Of a stretch of DNA of 64,000 nucleotides, positions 25,569 through 33,715 are shown piece after piece. The position numbers were made by a program, and so were the translations under genes. Position 1 is the first letter of the stretch; each line of letters opens with the position of its first letter. The stretch covers positions 16,613 to 80,612 of the forward strand of contig JAPPAB010000134.1 in the NCBI GenBank assembly GCA_026705765.1, written 5' to 3'. The notes under the pieces were generated by a model. The model ran no database searches. It was given only the letters and a program-made list of their open reading frames with translations, and had not been told where the DNA came from. Origin of the DNA: Gemmatimonadota bacterium. GTDB lineage: Bacteria > Latescibacterota > UBA2968.

Positions 25569-26183
25569 TTATGGGCGCAAGTCGAGTTGCAATGGCTCTG
25601 CATACCGCGGGTCTGCAACGGGCTGCCCCGGCCACGCGCCTTCCAGGAACGTAATGCTATTGTAGAAATCATCCAATGCGATAAACTTTCCGTTCTCCTC
25701 TGCCCATTCCCGCATGCGGCGGTTACAACTGTGACGCCACGACAGCACTTCTATATCCCAGCCCTTGCCATACATGCGCTCTATGTCTGCGTGAAACCCA
25801 ACACCATCAACAAAGCCACTACCATCGCCGGTAAGGAGAACAGCAATGCCCGGTACACCGTTATAATCCACTGTATCGCGGAGCATAATTGTTTGCAGAA
25901 CTTGATCCACGCCCTGTTCGCTGCCGTGCAATGCCCCGCGTTCCAACAACTGCACCTCAACATCCTCATTCTCGAGGCGATTCCACACCTGGCGCAACTC
26001 TGGTGGAATAGAGCCAACAGCTATCGCCCGCTCAATGGGCCGGCCTGCATGTGCCAGAGCGAGGAGATTGCGAAAATGAATACGCACGCGCGAGCGAGCC
26101 GCCTCCCCCTCGCGCTCTGCAGCGGCCTCTTGTGCGCTAATAAAAATATTGGAATTATCCACATAGATGAAAACCTTCTTCAT
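25569..26183 (-). CDS. NYN domain (PIN-like) putative ribonuclease
   Basis: 204 residues. KKVFIYVDNSNIFISAQ opens the NYN fold with the first catalytic Asp. The remaining acidic positions are in ENEDVEVQLLERG, KGVDQ-like EQGVDQVLQTIMLRD and VLLTGDGSGFVDGV (TGDGDF-type motif). The C-terminus has WRHSCNRRMREWAEENGKF and FIALDDFYNSITFLEG. NYN proteins are predicted Mg2+-dependent RNases, some involved in RNA turnover. It lies 23 bp upstream of the DUF2231 gene. Confidence 0.82.
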   Translation of the reverse strand: MKKVFIYVDNSNIFISAQEAAAEREGEAARSRVRIHFRNLLALAHAGRPIERAIAVGSIPPELRQVWNRLENEDVEVQLLERGALHGSEQGVDQVLQTIMLRDTVDYNGVPGIAVLLTGDGSGFVDGVGFHADIERMYGKGWDIEVLSWRHSCNRRMREWAEENGKFIALDDFYNSITFLEGAWPGQPVADPRYAEPLQLDLRP

Positions 26184-26325
26184 TGATCCAATTCTCCTGT
26201 GAAACGACCCTGAACTTTCAAAATGTGAAGTTAAAAGAAAAAAAATATTTCAATCGCGCGAAAAATCCATTACAATGGGCGGATTAAAATACAAACAAAC
26301 AAGCCCCACCACAAGGAAGGATTGC

Positions 26326-27657
26326 ATGAACGACCGACCAAACATCTTATTTATGCACTCGCACAACACCGGAACCTATATTGAACCCTATGGACACGCC
26401 GTACCAACGCCGCACATGCAGCGATTGGCAGAACAAGGCGTCTTATTTCGGCGGGCGTATGCCACAGCCCCCACCTGTTCGCCCAGCAGAGCCAGCTTCT
26501 TAACCGGCATGTACCCTCATTCCTGTGGCATGACGGGCCTTGCACACCGCGGCTTTGCCATGACGAATTACGACTGGCATGCAGCCCGCATCTTCAAGAC
26601 ACATGGCTACTTCACCGCAACCGCTGGCGTAGAACACACCGCACCGGACCTGGACACCATTGGATACGACGAAATCCTCTCCGGACTGGACACAAATTAC
26701 CCCGGCCAGCCCAAATGGATCGAACCCGCCGACGCCGTCGTAGATTTCATAAAAAACGCACCCCAACAACCCTTCTTCCTCAACCTCGGCCTAAACGAAA
26801 CGCACCGACCATTTCACAGTGCCGAACCCGACAAATACCCCGCAGAACGCAAACAATACTGCATTCCCCCCCGTCCCCTGCCCGACACGCCGGAAACCCG
26901 CGCCGACACAGCCGACTACAAAGCCTCTGCGCGCATCATGGACAACCACTACGGCAACGTACTCGCAGCACTCGAAGAAACCGGCCTATCCGACAACACC
27001 CTCGTATTCTGCTTTGCCGACCACGGCTTACAATTTCCGCGCAACATGTGCAACCTGACAGACCACGGCATTGGCGTGTACCTCATCATACGCGGACCGG
27101 GTGGATTTGAAGGCGGAAAAGTCGTAAACGCGATGGTCAGCTTAATGGACCTGTTACCCACGGCATATCGCGCTGCCGGCATAGAAACACCCGACCACGT
27201 ACAGGGAAAAACTCTACACCCTCTGATAAACGAGGATCATCATCGGGAAGAAATCTTTTCAGAAGTCACCTATCACGCCGCGTATGAACCTATGCGCAGC
27301 ATCCGCACCGAAAGATACAAATACATTCGGCGATACGACAACCGCGACAAACTCGTATTGCCCAACGTCGATGACACACCCACAAAAGCCTTCTTACTCA
27401 ATCAAAACTGGGAAAAATTGCCGCGCGATCAGGAAATGTTATACGACCTCATATTCGACCCCGATGAAACGCACAACATCATCGACCGGGAAGACCTGGC
27501 ACCTGTGCGGAAGGACCTGAGCCATCGATTGGAAGCATGGATGAAAGAAACGCATGACCCCCTCTTGCCAGACGGACATGTCCCTGCACCGGGCGGGTCT
27601 AAAGTCAACAACTCCGACGGGCGCTCGCCGAACGAGACGCCGGAGGTCGTGGTGTAG
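26326..27657 (+). CDS. Sulfatase (formylglycine-dependent)
   Basis: 443 residues from the ATG at 26326, preceded by AAGGAAGG; the longer frame is rejected. The modification motif is CSPSR at Cys51 (APTCSPSRASFLTG). C-terminal metal residues are in FCFADHGLQ. The opening metal-binding strand reads NILFMHSHNTG, with Asn14 where an Asp is normally seen. GVEHTAPD and ETHRPFHS match the same subfamily. It is followed closely by a zinc alcohol dehydrogenase on the same strand with its own ribosome site, so co-transcription is likely. The substrate is unknown. Confidence 0.88.
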   Translation: MNDRPNILFMHSHNTGTYIEPYGHAVPTPHMQRLAEQGVLFRRAYATAPTCSPSRASFLTGMYPHSCGMTGLAHRGFAMTNYDWHAARIFKTHGYFTATAGVEHTAPDLDTIGYDEILSGLDTNYPGQPKWIEPADAVVDFIKNAPQQPFFLNLGLNETHRPFHSAEPDKYPAERKQYCIPPRPLPDTPETRADTADYKASARIMDNHYGNVLAALEETGLSDNTLVFCFADHGLQFPRNMCNLTDHGIGVYLIIRGPGGFEGGKVVNAMVSLMDLLPTAYRAAGIETPDHVQGKTLHPLINEDHHREEIFSEVTYHAAYEPMRSIRTERYKYIRRYDNRDKLVLPNVDDTPTKAFLLNQNWEKLPRDQEMLYDLIFDPDETHNIIDREDLAPVRKDLSHRLEAWMKETHDPLLPDGHVPAPGGSKVNNSDGRSPNETPEVVV

Positions 27658-27685
27658 GTTAGATACTTTTTTAAGGAGACACCCC

Positions 27686-28783
27686 ATGAAAATGCAAGCA
27701 TCATTACTTTGGGAGCCGGGAAGACCGCTGGAAGTGGAAGACCTGGACCTGGAAGGACCGAAAGAAGACGAAGTCATGGTACGCATGACCGCCACCGGCG
27801 TATGTCACAGTTGTTTGCACGTCGTAGATGGAAGCTGGACCGGATATCCAATGCCCATGGTATTGGGTGATGAAGGGGCTGGCATCGTCGAAGAAGTGGG
27901 ACCCGGCGTACGACACGTAAAACCCGGCGACCACGTCATCCTATCCTGGGCACCGGCATGCGGTCGCTGCCACTACTGCGTAACCGGCCTATCGCACTTA
28001 TGTGAGCACCAGATGCCGGACAAAGGCGTATTAATGGACGGCACATCCAGAATGAAAATAAAAGGACAAACCGCGTACCATTACGGACCCGCGTGCAGCT
28101 ATGCCTCATACTCCGTCATGCCCGCCTCCTGTGCCGTCCCCATCCGGAAAGACATGCCCCTCGAAGTAGCCGCCTTAATCGGCTGTTCGGTCATGACCGG
28201 CGTAGGCTCCGTCATCAACACCGCAGCCGTAACGCCTGGAGCCAGCATGGCCGTATTCGGCACAGGAGGAATTGGCCTGAACGTCATACAGGGCGGAACC
28301 CTCGTCCAGGCACACCCCATCATAGCAGTCGATATCAACCCCGCCAAATTGGAATACGCGAAATCCTTTGGCGCGACGCACACCATAGACGCCAGCAAAG
28401 AAAATCCGGTCGAAGCCATAAAAGACCTCACCGGACGCGGGGCGGATTATTCATTTGTAGCAGTCGGCAACGCGCAAGTCATCAATCAAGCCTGGGACTG
28501 TCTCGCATCCAGGGGCCAGTGCTTGCTCATCGGCCTGCCCCCAACCGGCTCCACCGTCACATTTGACACCGGCAGCCTCCAATCCAACGAACGCATCCTG
28601 CGCGGCTGCAGGTATGGAAGCGCGAGAACCTGGGACGACTTCCCGCGCATGGTAGAACTCTACCTCGCCGGAAAACTAAAAATCGACGAACTCGTAACCC
28701 GGCGGTTCGACCTCGAAGGCGCAAACGAAGCCTTTGACGCTCTGGCCGCTGGAGAAGTCGCGCGGGGATTAATCGTCTTCTAA
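27686..28783 (+). CDS. Zinc-dependent alcohol dehydrogenase (MDR superfamily)
   Basis: 365 residues from the ATG at 27686, which has AAGGAG upstream; a longer frame overlapping the sulfatase is rejected. Catalytic zinc ligands are in TGVCHSCLHVVDG (Cys) and LGDEGAGIVEEVG (Asp-Glu; the GHE of classical ADH reads GDE here). Structural zinc cysteines are in CGRCHYCVTGLSHLCE. The Rossmann motif is AVFGTGGIGLNVIQG. It resembles class III-type (formaldehyde/glutathione) alcohol dehydrogenases. The canonical His of GHE is Asp here, which occurs in some members. The substrate is unknown. It ends 5 bp from the convergent anti-sigma gene. Confidence 0.88.
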   Translation: MKMQASLLWEPGRPLEVEDLDLEGPKEDEVMVRMTATGVCHSCLHVVDGSWTGYPMPMVLGDEGAGIVEEVGPGVRHVKPGDHVILSWAPACGRCHYCVTGLSHLCEHQMPDKGVLMDGTSRMKIKGQTAYHYGPACSYASYSVMPASCAVPIRKDMPLEVAALIGCSVMTGVGSVINTAAVTPGASMAVFGTGGIGLNVIQGGTLVQAHPIIAVDINPAKLEYAKSFGATHTIDASKENPVEAIKDLTGRGADYSFVAVGNAQVINQAWDCLASRGQCLLIGLPPTGSTVTFDTGSLQSNERILRGCRYGSARTWDDFPRMVELYLAGKLKIDELVTRRFDLEGANEAFDALAAGEVARGLIVF

Positions 28784-28788
28784 AAATA

Positions 28789-29205
28789 TCAAAGACTATC
28801 TACAGGACTCGAAGCGGAAAAAATATTGATCATACCGCGTTGCGAAAGCGTGTCTGAAAGCGAAACCCGGGGAGAATCGGTCCGGCTCGTATCCATAACC
28901 GCAACTGGCGATTCGGGGGACCCTGTCGTTGTGGGATCCGGCTGCGACTGGCGGATACCCAAAACCGCAAACAGCACAATCCCCATCGCAAAAGCCATCT
29001 GATAAACGGGCCAGCGCACGGGAAACACATCCGACAGCGCACGCCATATATTGAACCCACTGCGTTCTCGCGCGGACATCTGTGCAACAACAGCATGGCG
29101 AATCGCCGGATCGGGTTCCAGCCCGCCGGACCTGGGAACCGCGAGCACCTGGCTCAACAACTCATCCACATTCTCTTTCCTTTTAAACGGAATAACCCGC
29201 CTCAT
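28789..29205 (-). CDS. Putative anti-sigma factor, single membrane span
   Basis: 138 residues. The start MRRVIPFKRK at 29205 sits six bases after GGAG; an ATG six bases upstream is too close. N-terminal cytosolic region about 1-65, membrane span about 67-84 (VYQMAFAMGIVLFAVLGI), then a Ser/Thr/Pro-rich external tail. No zinc HxxxCxxC motif is visible, so the anti-sigma call rests on gene order (immediately after an ECF sigma factor) and topology. It would hold the sigma factor at the membrane. Confidence 0.6.
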   Translation of the reverse strand: MRRVIPFKRKENVDELLSQVLAVPRSGGLEPDPAIRHAVVAQMSARERSGFNIWRALSDVFPVRWPVYQMAFAMGIVLFAVLGIRQSQPDPTTTGSPESPVAVMDTSRTDSPRVSLSDTLSQRGMINIFSASSPVDSL

Positions 29206-29215
29206 ATCCATCTCC

Positions 29216-29803
29216 TCATCCACACAGGGAATTTCGTCCCTGAAGTTTCTCTGCCAACTTCTGCGTAACATGGTGCAGTCGCGATTTAACCGTCCCCTCC
29301 GGACACCCGAGAATCTGGCTAATCTCTCGAATACTGCGACACTCCTGATGCCGCAATAAAAACGTCGTACGCTGATCCACACTGAGCTTATCCAGCTCAT
29401 CCATCAGCGCACTTAGAAAAGCCCGTTCATCGCACGCCTTTTCTATCGCATAAGCGCCATCAACCCACCCACAATGCATATCGATATCGGGATCATTAAC
29501 CACAACCTTCCGCACACTCTGCTTGCGATACTCATTCTTGCACATATTGTGTGCAACCGTATAAAGCCAGGACGTAAAGGCATTCCCCCGCTTAAAACGG
29601 GCGGGCTTCTCGACAATCTTCAAAAACAAATCCTGGAGAAAATCCTGCGCCTTCTCCTCGTCCCCCCCCAGCATGCGATGGAAATAGTAAAGCATTCGCT
29701 TGCTATATCGGGTATAAAGTTCGTCAAAAGCGGCCGTATCGCCCCGCTGAATGCGGGCCATGAGCTTTTCATCGGAAAGCGTGTGATATTTTCTCAGGAA
29801 CAT
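29216..29803 (-). CDS. ECF-type RNA polymerase sigma factor
   Basis: 195 residues if started at MFLRKYHTLSDEKL (29803); 24 in-frame upstream residues are possible and no clear ribosome site settles the choice. Region 2 reads DFLQDLFLKIVEKPARFK with FTSWLYTVAHNMCKNEYRK. Region 4 reads LSVDQRTTFLLRHQECRSIREISQILGCPEGTVKSRLHH, the helix-turn-helix for the -35 element. The stop is followed 10 bp later by the probable anti-sigma gene. Target genes are unknown. Confidence 0.88.
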   Translation of the reverse strand: MFLRKYHTLSDEKLMARIQRGDTAAFDELYTRYSKRMLYYFHRMLGGDEEKAQDFLQDLFLKIVEKPARFKRGNAFTSWLYTVAHNMCKNEYRKQSVRKVVVNDPDIDMHCGWVDGAYAIEKACDERAFLSALMDELDKLSVDQRTTFLLRHQECRSIREISQILGCPEGTVKSRLHHVTQKLAEKLQGRNSLCG

Positions 29804-29898
29804 AAAAAACCAAACAGTATGTGATTTATAGCGCGTTTCTACGTATGCATACACCTGTTTTGCCAAAAGGTTCAAACTTTTTTTATTTTTTATTTATA

Positions 29899-29937
29899 TT
29901 GAGAGGGTGTATAATTTGATTTGTACAAACCCCTCAA
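29899..29937. promoter_or_regulatory. Imperfect inverted repeat before the TRAP binding-protein gene
   Basis: The arm ttgagagggt (29899-29908) pairs with acccctcaa (29929-29937) with one bulge, flanking a TATAAT-like centre (29910-29915). It lies 17 bp upstream of the gene and may be an operator; low confidence. Confidence 0.3.
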
Positions 29938-29953
29938 TTAAATCGGAGACACA

Positions 29954-31063
29954 ATGGACCGAGTAAAACGTCGCGACTTCATAAAAAAAGCCGGACTTGC
30001 CGGCGGTGCTGCATTATTGGCGGGCTGTGCATCCCCACAGGAAACCGGGGCACCCGCTGTACAAACGCGAAAAAAATACGAATGGAAAATGGTCACAACC
30101 TGGCCGCCGCACTTCCCCATCCTGGGAGAATCTGCTGAACACATCGCCAAATGGGCAGAAGAAATGTCCGAAGGCCAGCTCAAAATACAGGTCTATGGCG
30201 GCGGCGAACTCATCCCCCCCCTCGAAGGCTTTGACGCCGTCAGTGCCGGAACCGCGGAAATGTGTCACGGCGCCGCGTATTACTGGGCGGGAAAAGCGCA
30301 GGCAACCCAATTCTTTGCCTCTGTACCCTTTGGCATGAACGCCCAACAAATGAACGCCTGGATCACCAGCGGCGGCGGACTCGCCTTATGGGAAGAACTC
30401 TACGCCCCATTCAACCTCATCCCCATCCCCGCAGGCAACAGCGGCGTACAAATGGGCGGCTGGTTCAACCGCGAAATCAACGCCGTAAGCGACTTGCAGG
30501 GCCTCAAAATGCGCATCCCGGGCCTCGGCGGCAAAGTCATCTCCAAAGCCGGCGGATCCGCTATCTTATCAGCCGGAGCAGAAATCTTCACCAACCTCGA
30601 ACGCGGCGTCATCGACGCAACCGAATGGATCGGACCCTATCACGACACACTCATGGGCTTTTACAAAGCCGCCAAATACTACTACTATCCCGGCTGGCAC
30701 GAACCCGGCACCGTCATAGAACTCATCGTCAACAAATCCGCATATCAAACCCTGCCCAAAAACCTGCAAGACATCGTGCGAACCGCAGCAGCGCGCGCAA
30801 ATGCCTGGGCACTATCGGAATTTGAGGCGAAAAACAATGTACATCTGCAAACCCTCATAAAAGACCACAACGTCATCCTGAAAAAATTCCCCGACGAAGT
30901 CCTCAACACACTTCAACAATACGCCGGAGAAGTCGTGGATGAACTCGTCGCAGCCGATGCCATGAGCAAAAAAGTATATGAATCATTTGAAGCATTTCGG
31001 AAAAAAATGAACGGCTGGGCGGCGATATCGGAGAAAATCTATTACGAGAACTTGAGTGCATGA
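29954..31063 (+). CDS. TRAP transporter substrate-binding protein (DctP family)
   Basis: 369 residues, preceded by CGGAGA. The N-terminus has a twin-arginine signal (KRRDFIKKAGLAGG) and a lipobox-like LLAGC at Cys25, so it is probably exported folded and lipid-anchored. The mature domain shows family features: YEWKMVTTWPPHFPIL, GQLKIQVYGGGELIPPLEGFDAV, GMRIPGLGGK-like LKMRIPGLGG, DATEWIGPYHD and NKSAYQTLP. It resembles DctP members that bind keto acids or dicarboxylates. It ends 3 bp from the convergent dctM gene, so it is not in the permease operon. Confidence 0.9.
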   Translation: MDRVKRRDFIKKAGLAGGAALLAGCASPQETGAPAVQTRKKYEWKMVTTWPPHFPILGESAEHIAKWAEEMSEGQLKIQVYGGGELIPPLEGFDAVSAGTAEMCHGAAYYWAGKAQATQFFASVPFGMNAQQMNAWITSGGGLALWEELYAPFNLIPIPAGNSGVQMGGWFNREINAVSDLQGLKMRIPGLGGKVISKAGGSAILSAGAEIFTNLERGVIDATEWIGPYHDTLMGFYKAAKYYYYPGWHEPGTVIELIVNKSAYQTLPKNLQDIVRTAAARANAWALSEFEAKNNVHLQTLIKDHNVILKKFPDEVLNTLQQYAGEVVDELVAADAMSKKVYESFEAFRKKMNGWAAISEKIYYENLSA

Positions 31064-31066
31064 TCA

Positions 31067-32386
31067 TCAGCCCCCCAAATATTTTGGCAAAGACGTCGCC
31101 ATCTCGGGAAAAGTAATCACGAGCGTCAGCCCGATAAGCTGAATAATAATAAACGGAATAATCCCCCGATAAATATGGCCCGTGCGGACCTCGGGCGGGG
31201 CGACCCCCTTCAGATAAAAAAGCGAAAAACCAAAAGGCGGCGTCAAAAAAGAAGTCTGCAAATTCATCGCAATCAAAATACCCAACCACAGAAGATCCAC
31301 ACCCAACGCCACAAAAATAGGCGCAACAACCGGAACAATAATAAACGTAATCTCGATAAAATCGATAAAAAATCCCGCCACAAAAATCATAACCATCACA
31401 AGCGCGAGAAACGCCCCCGGACTCATATTTGCCGACAGAATCAAATTCGTCAAATACGCATCGCCGTGCATACCGCGAAACACCAGACCAAACGCCGTAG
31501 CCCCAACCAGAATAATAAAAACCATACACGTCAGATGCGTCGTCTCCACCATCACCGCCTTCAGCGTCCGATATGAAAACTTCTTTTGCAACACCGTCAA
31601 AAGCGTCGCGCCAAACGCACCCACTGCCGCCGCCTCGGTAGGCGAAGCAATCCCCGCAAAAATAGAACCCAGCACCGCAACAACCAGAACAGCCGGCAAA
31701 ATAAACGCCTGAAAAACGCGCTTCACCATCGCCCTGCCGTGAAACTGCGCGAGTTCCTCCTCTGGCATCGCCGGAGCCCACTCGGACTTAAAAATCGCAA
31801 TCAAAATCAGATAAACCGCATAAAGACCCACCAGAACAAACCCCGGCACCACCGCCCCCACAAACATATCCCCAATCGAAACATTCAGCACACTACCCAG
31901 CAGCACCAGCACAATACTCGGCGGAATAATCTGCCCCAGCGTACCCGACGCCGAAATCGTCCCCGCGGCGACCTCGGGGCGGTATCCCCGCTTCAGCATC
32001 GTCGGCAAACTCAGCAAACCCATCGTCACCACAGTCGCGCCCACAATACCCGTAGAAGCCCCAAACAGCGCCCCCACAGCAACCACAGAAATCGCCAGCC
32101 CCCCGCGCAAATGCCCAAAGAGCAACGCCATCGTCTCCAGCAAATTCTCAGCCAGCCCGGACTTCTCCAGCATCACCCCCATAAACACAAACAAAGGCAC
32201 GGCAATCAGCACATAATTCGTCATCACACCCCAGATACGCAGGGGCAAAAGATTAAAAAAAGCCGGACCAAACGTCAAATAGCCCAAAATAAAAGAAACA
32301 CCACCCAGCGTAAACGCAACCGGAAAGCCCACCAGCAACAGAAGAAAAAGAACCCCAAACAAAATCAGGGGCATCGCCTCGATCAT
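31067..32386 (-). CDS. TRAP transporter large permease (DctM)
   Basis: 439 residues with about 12 membrane spans. Family motifs include IAVPLFVFMGVMLEKSG, TGIVGATVVTMGLLSLP (the GxSGAxVA-type hairpin region), SGTLGQIIPPSIVLVLLG, GIASPTEAAAVGAFGA and FIDFIEITFIIVPVVAP. It uses a cation gradient with the small permease to import substrate delivered by the DctP protein. Its ATG overlaps the dctQ stop by 4 bp. Confidence 0.93.
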   Translation of the reverse strand: MIEAMPLILFGVLFLLLLVGFPVAFTLGGVSFILGYLTFGPAFFNLLPLRIWGVMTNYVLIAVPLFVFMGVMLEKSGLAENLLETMALLFGHLRGGLAISVVAVGALFGASTGIVGATVVTMGLLSLPTMLKRGYRPEVAAGTISASGTLGQIIPPSIVLVLLGSVLNVSIGDMFVGAVVPGFVLVGLYAVYLILIAIFKSEWAPAMPEEELAQFHGRAMVKRVFQAFILPAVLVVAVLGSIFAGIASPTEAAAVGAFGATLLTVLQKKFSYRTLKAVMVETTHLTCMVFIILVGATAFGLVFRGMHGDAYLTNLILSANMSPGAFLALVMVMIFVAGFFIDFIEITFIIVPVVAPIFVALGVDLLWLGILIAMNLQTSFLTPPFGFSLFYLKGVAPPEVRTGHIYRGIIPFIIIQLIGLTLVITFPEMATSLPKYLGG

Positions 32387-32907
32387 CCACCCACCTCCTC
32401 ATCGCGCCCCAGGACGGAAAGCAAAGACCGACACGCCAGCCCCAGACCCTGTAGCAAAAGCAGAACAAAGCCGAAAGGAATAGCCGCCTTCAGCACCCAA
32501 CGCGCGGGCAACCCCCCCGGATCGGGTGACGTCTCCCCAATGTGGAACGCACTAACCACAAAATACTGTGAACTCACAATCACAATCACACAAAACGGAA
32601 TCAAAAACAGAACACTACCAACCAGATTCACCCACGCCTTCTTACGAGCGGAAAACCGGCTATAGAACACATCCACCCGCACGTGTTGATCGTGCTTGAG
32701 CGAATACGCCGCGCCCAAAAGAAAAATAAGCGCGAACAAATGCCATTCCAACTCCTGAACAGCCACCAGGCTATTCTTCAGCAAATAGCGGGTAAAAACA
32801 TCGTAGCACACCACCGCCACCAGCACAGCGGTAAGCCACGCAATCGCCCTACCAACGCGCTCATTTAATCCATCGACAAATCGGATATATGCTCTTAAAA
32901 CCTGCAA
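32383..32907 (-). CDS. TRAP transporter small permease (DctQ)
   Basis: 174 residues with four hydrophobic segments. It contains VVCYDVFTRYLLKNSLVAVQELEWHLFALIFLLGAAY, the DctQ-type core with the conserved Glu-Trp (QELEWH), and DQHVRVDVFYSRFS. It is coupled to dctM by a 4-bp overlap. A PIN/ribbon-helix-helix remnant lies upstream. Confidence 0.88.
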   Translation of the reverse strand: MQVLRAYIRFVDGLNERVGRAIAWLTAVLVAVVCYDVFTRYLLKNSLVAVQELEWHLFALIFLLGAAYSLKHDQHVRVDVFYSRFSARKKAWVNLVGSVLFLIPFCVIVIVSSQYFVVSAFHIGETSPDPGGLPARWVLKAAIPFGFVLLLLQGLGLACRSLLSVLGRDEEVGG

Positions 32908-32940
32908 AATGCGCTCCTGAAACTTGCGTGCCTCAAGAAA

Positions 32941-33207
32941 TCACCCTTCCATCGCCTGCTGAATTTCATCTATAGATGGCTCATCACCAGGCTGTGTTTT
33001 TTGTAGGAAATCTCCAAATTTAGCGATCACGAGGTCAGGATTTTTTCCACTCAGACGACTCTTCATCCACTCGATAGTCTCATCCTGTTGGACAGCAGCT
33101 TGAAGCCAATAGTTTACCAAGGTGTTAAAAGACATATTTTTCTTTTTTGCCAGCCGCATCGCTTTGTCCTTTAGTTCGTCCGGCAATCGTACAGAAATCG
33201 CGCTCAT
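32941..33207 (-). CDS. Ribbon-helix-helix type antitoxin-like protein
   Basis: 88 residues from the ATG at 33207 (MSAISVRLPDELKDKAMRLA), which has GGAG seven bases upstream; the longer frame is rejected. The N-terminal strand ISVRLPDEL followed by two helices with NYWLQAAVQQ is typical of ribbon-helix-helix DNA-binding proteins. It is followed by an acidic tail. It pairs with the broken PIN toxin immediately upstream, so the toxin of this pair appears dead. Confidence 0.75.
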   Translation of the reverse strand: MSAISVRLPDELKDKAMRLAKKKNMSFNTLVNYWLQAAVQQDETIEWMKSRLSGKNPDLVIAKFGDFLQKTQPGDEPSIDEIQQAMEG

Positions 33208-33223
33208 GGTTTGTCTCCATCGG

Positions 33224-33475
33224 CTATAGATACAGGTCACAGAATTGTTGAGGAGTCAAAACTACCAGATCTGGAAATCTCAACTCACCTGTTCGAAAGT
33301 CTGTAACATTTTTTGTTATCACTAAAGCGTTGGTTGCAACAGCCGCTTCTAATACAAAATTGTCCTCTTCATCGGGCAGGTTTTGAAACTGGGAGAGCCT
33401 ATACGGCGACATAGTCCAGCTACAAGTACATTTGTATCGAGAACGACCAGTGGCGGCGTTGCCAAGTTATCATCC
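33224..33475 (-). pseudogene. Broken PIN-domain toxin remnant
   Basis: Two pieces of one PIN toxin are in different frames. The N-terminal piece (about 33465-33400) reads LATPPLVVLDTNVLVAGL, the PIN opening with its first Asp. The C-terminal piece (62 residues from 33412 to 33224) reads LPDEEDNFVLEAAVATNALVITKNVTDF, the PIN end with its acidic residues. The central part, roughly 60-70 residues in intact relatives, is deleted and the frame is shifted. Confidence 0.7.
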
Positions 33476-33626
33476 CTTAAGCGGTAGTCTGATTGTGACG
33501 CTAATATTTTTTAATATAAATTGATAATAACAAAAAAAGCAATTTTTGCCAAAAAGCGATCCACCAAAGAATATAAATAATAATCCGCATAGTAAACGGC
33601 AAAACATGACCTTTGATATAGGATCA

Positions 33627-33671
33627 TTTTTTGTGTAAATTCAAAATGGCATATTAAATTTACACAAAAAA
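33627..33671. promoter_or_regulatory. Perfect 15-bp inverted repeat upstream of a sulfatase
   Basis: ttttttgtgtaaatt (33627-33641) and aatttacacaaaaaa (33657-33671) are exact reverse complements with a 15-base spacer. The site is 45 bp upstream of the sulfatase ATG. It could be an operator or a hairpin with T tails on both strands (bidirectional terminator). Confidence 0.6.
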
Positions 33672-33715
33672 CGCGCCCATGAATTATCGCTCTTACCCAA
33701 AAAAGGAGTAACCGC

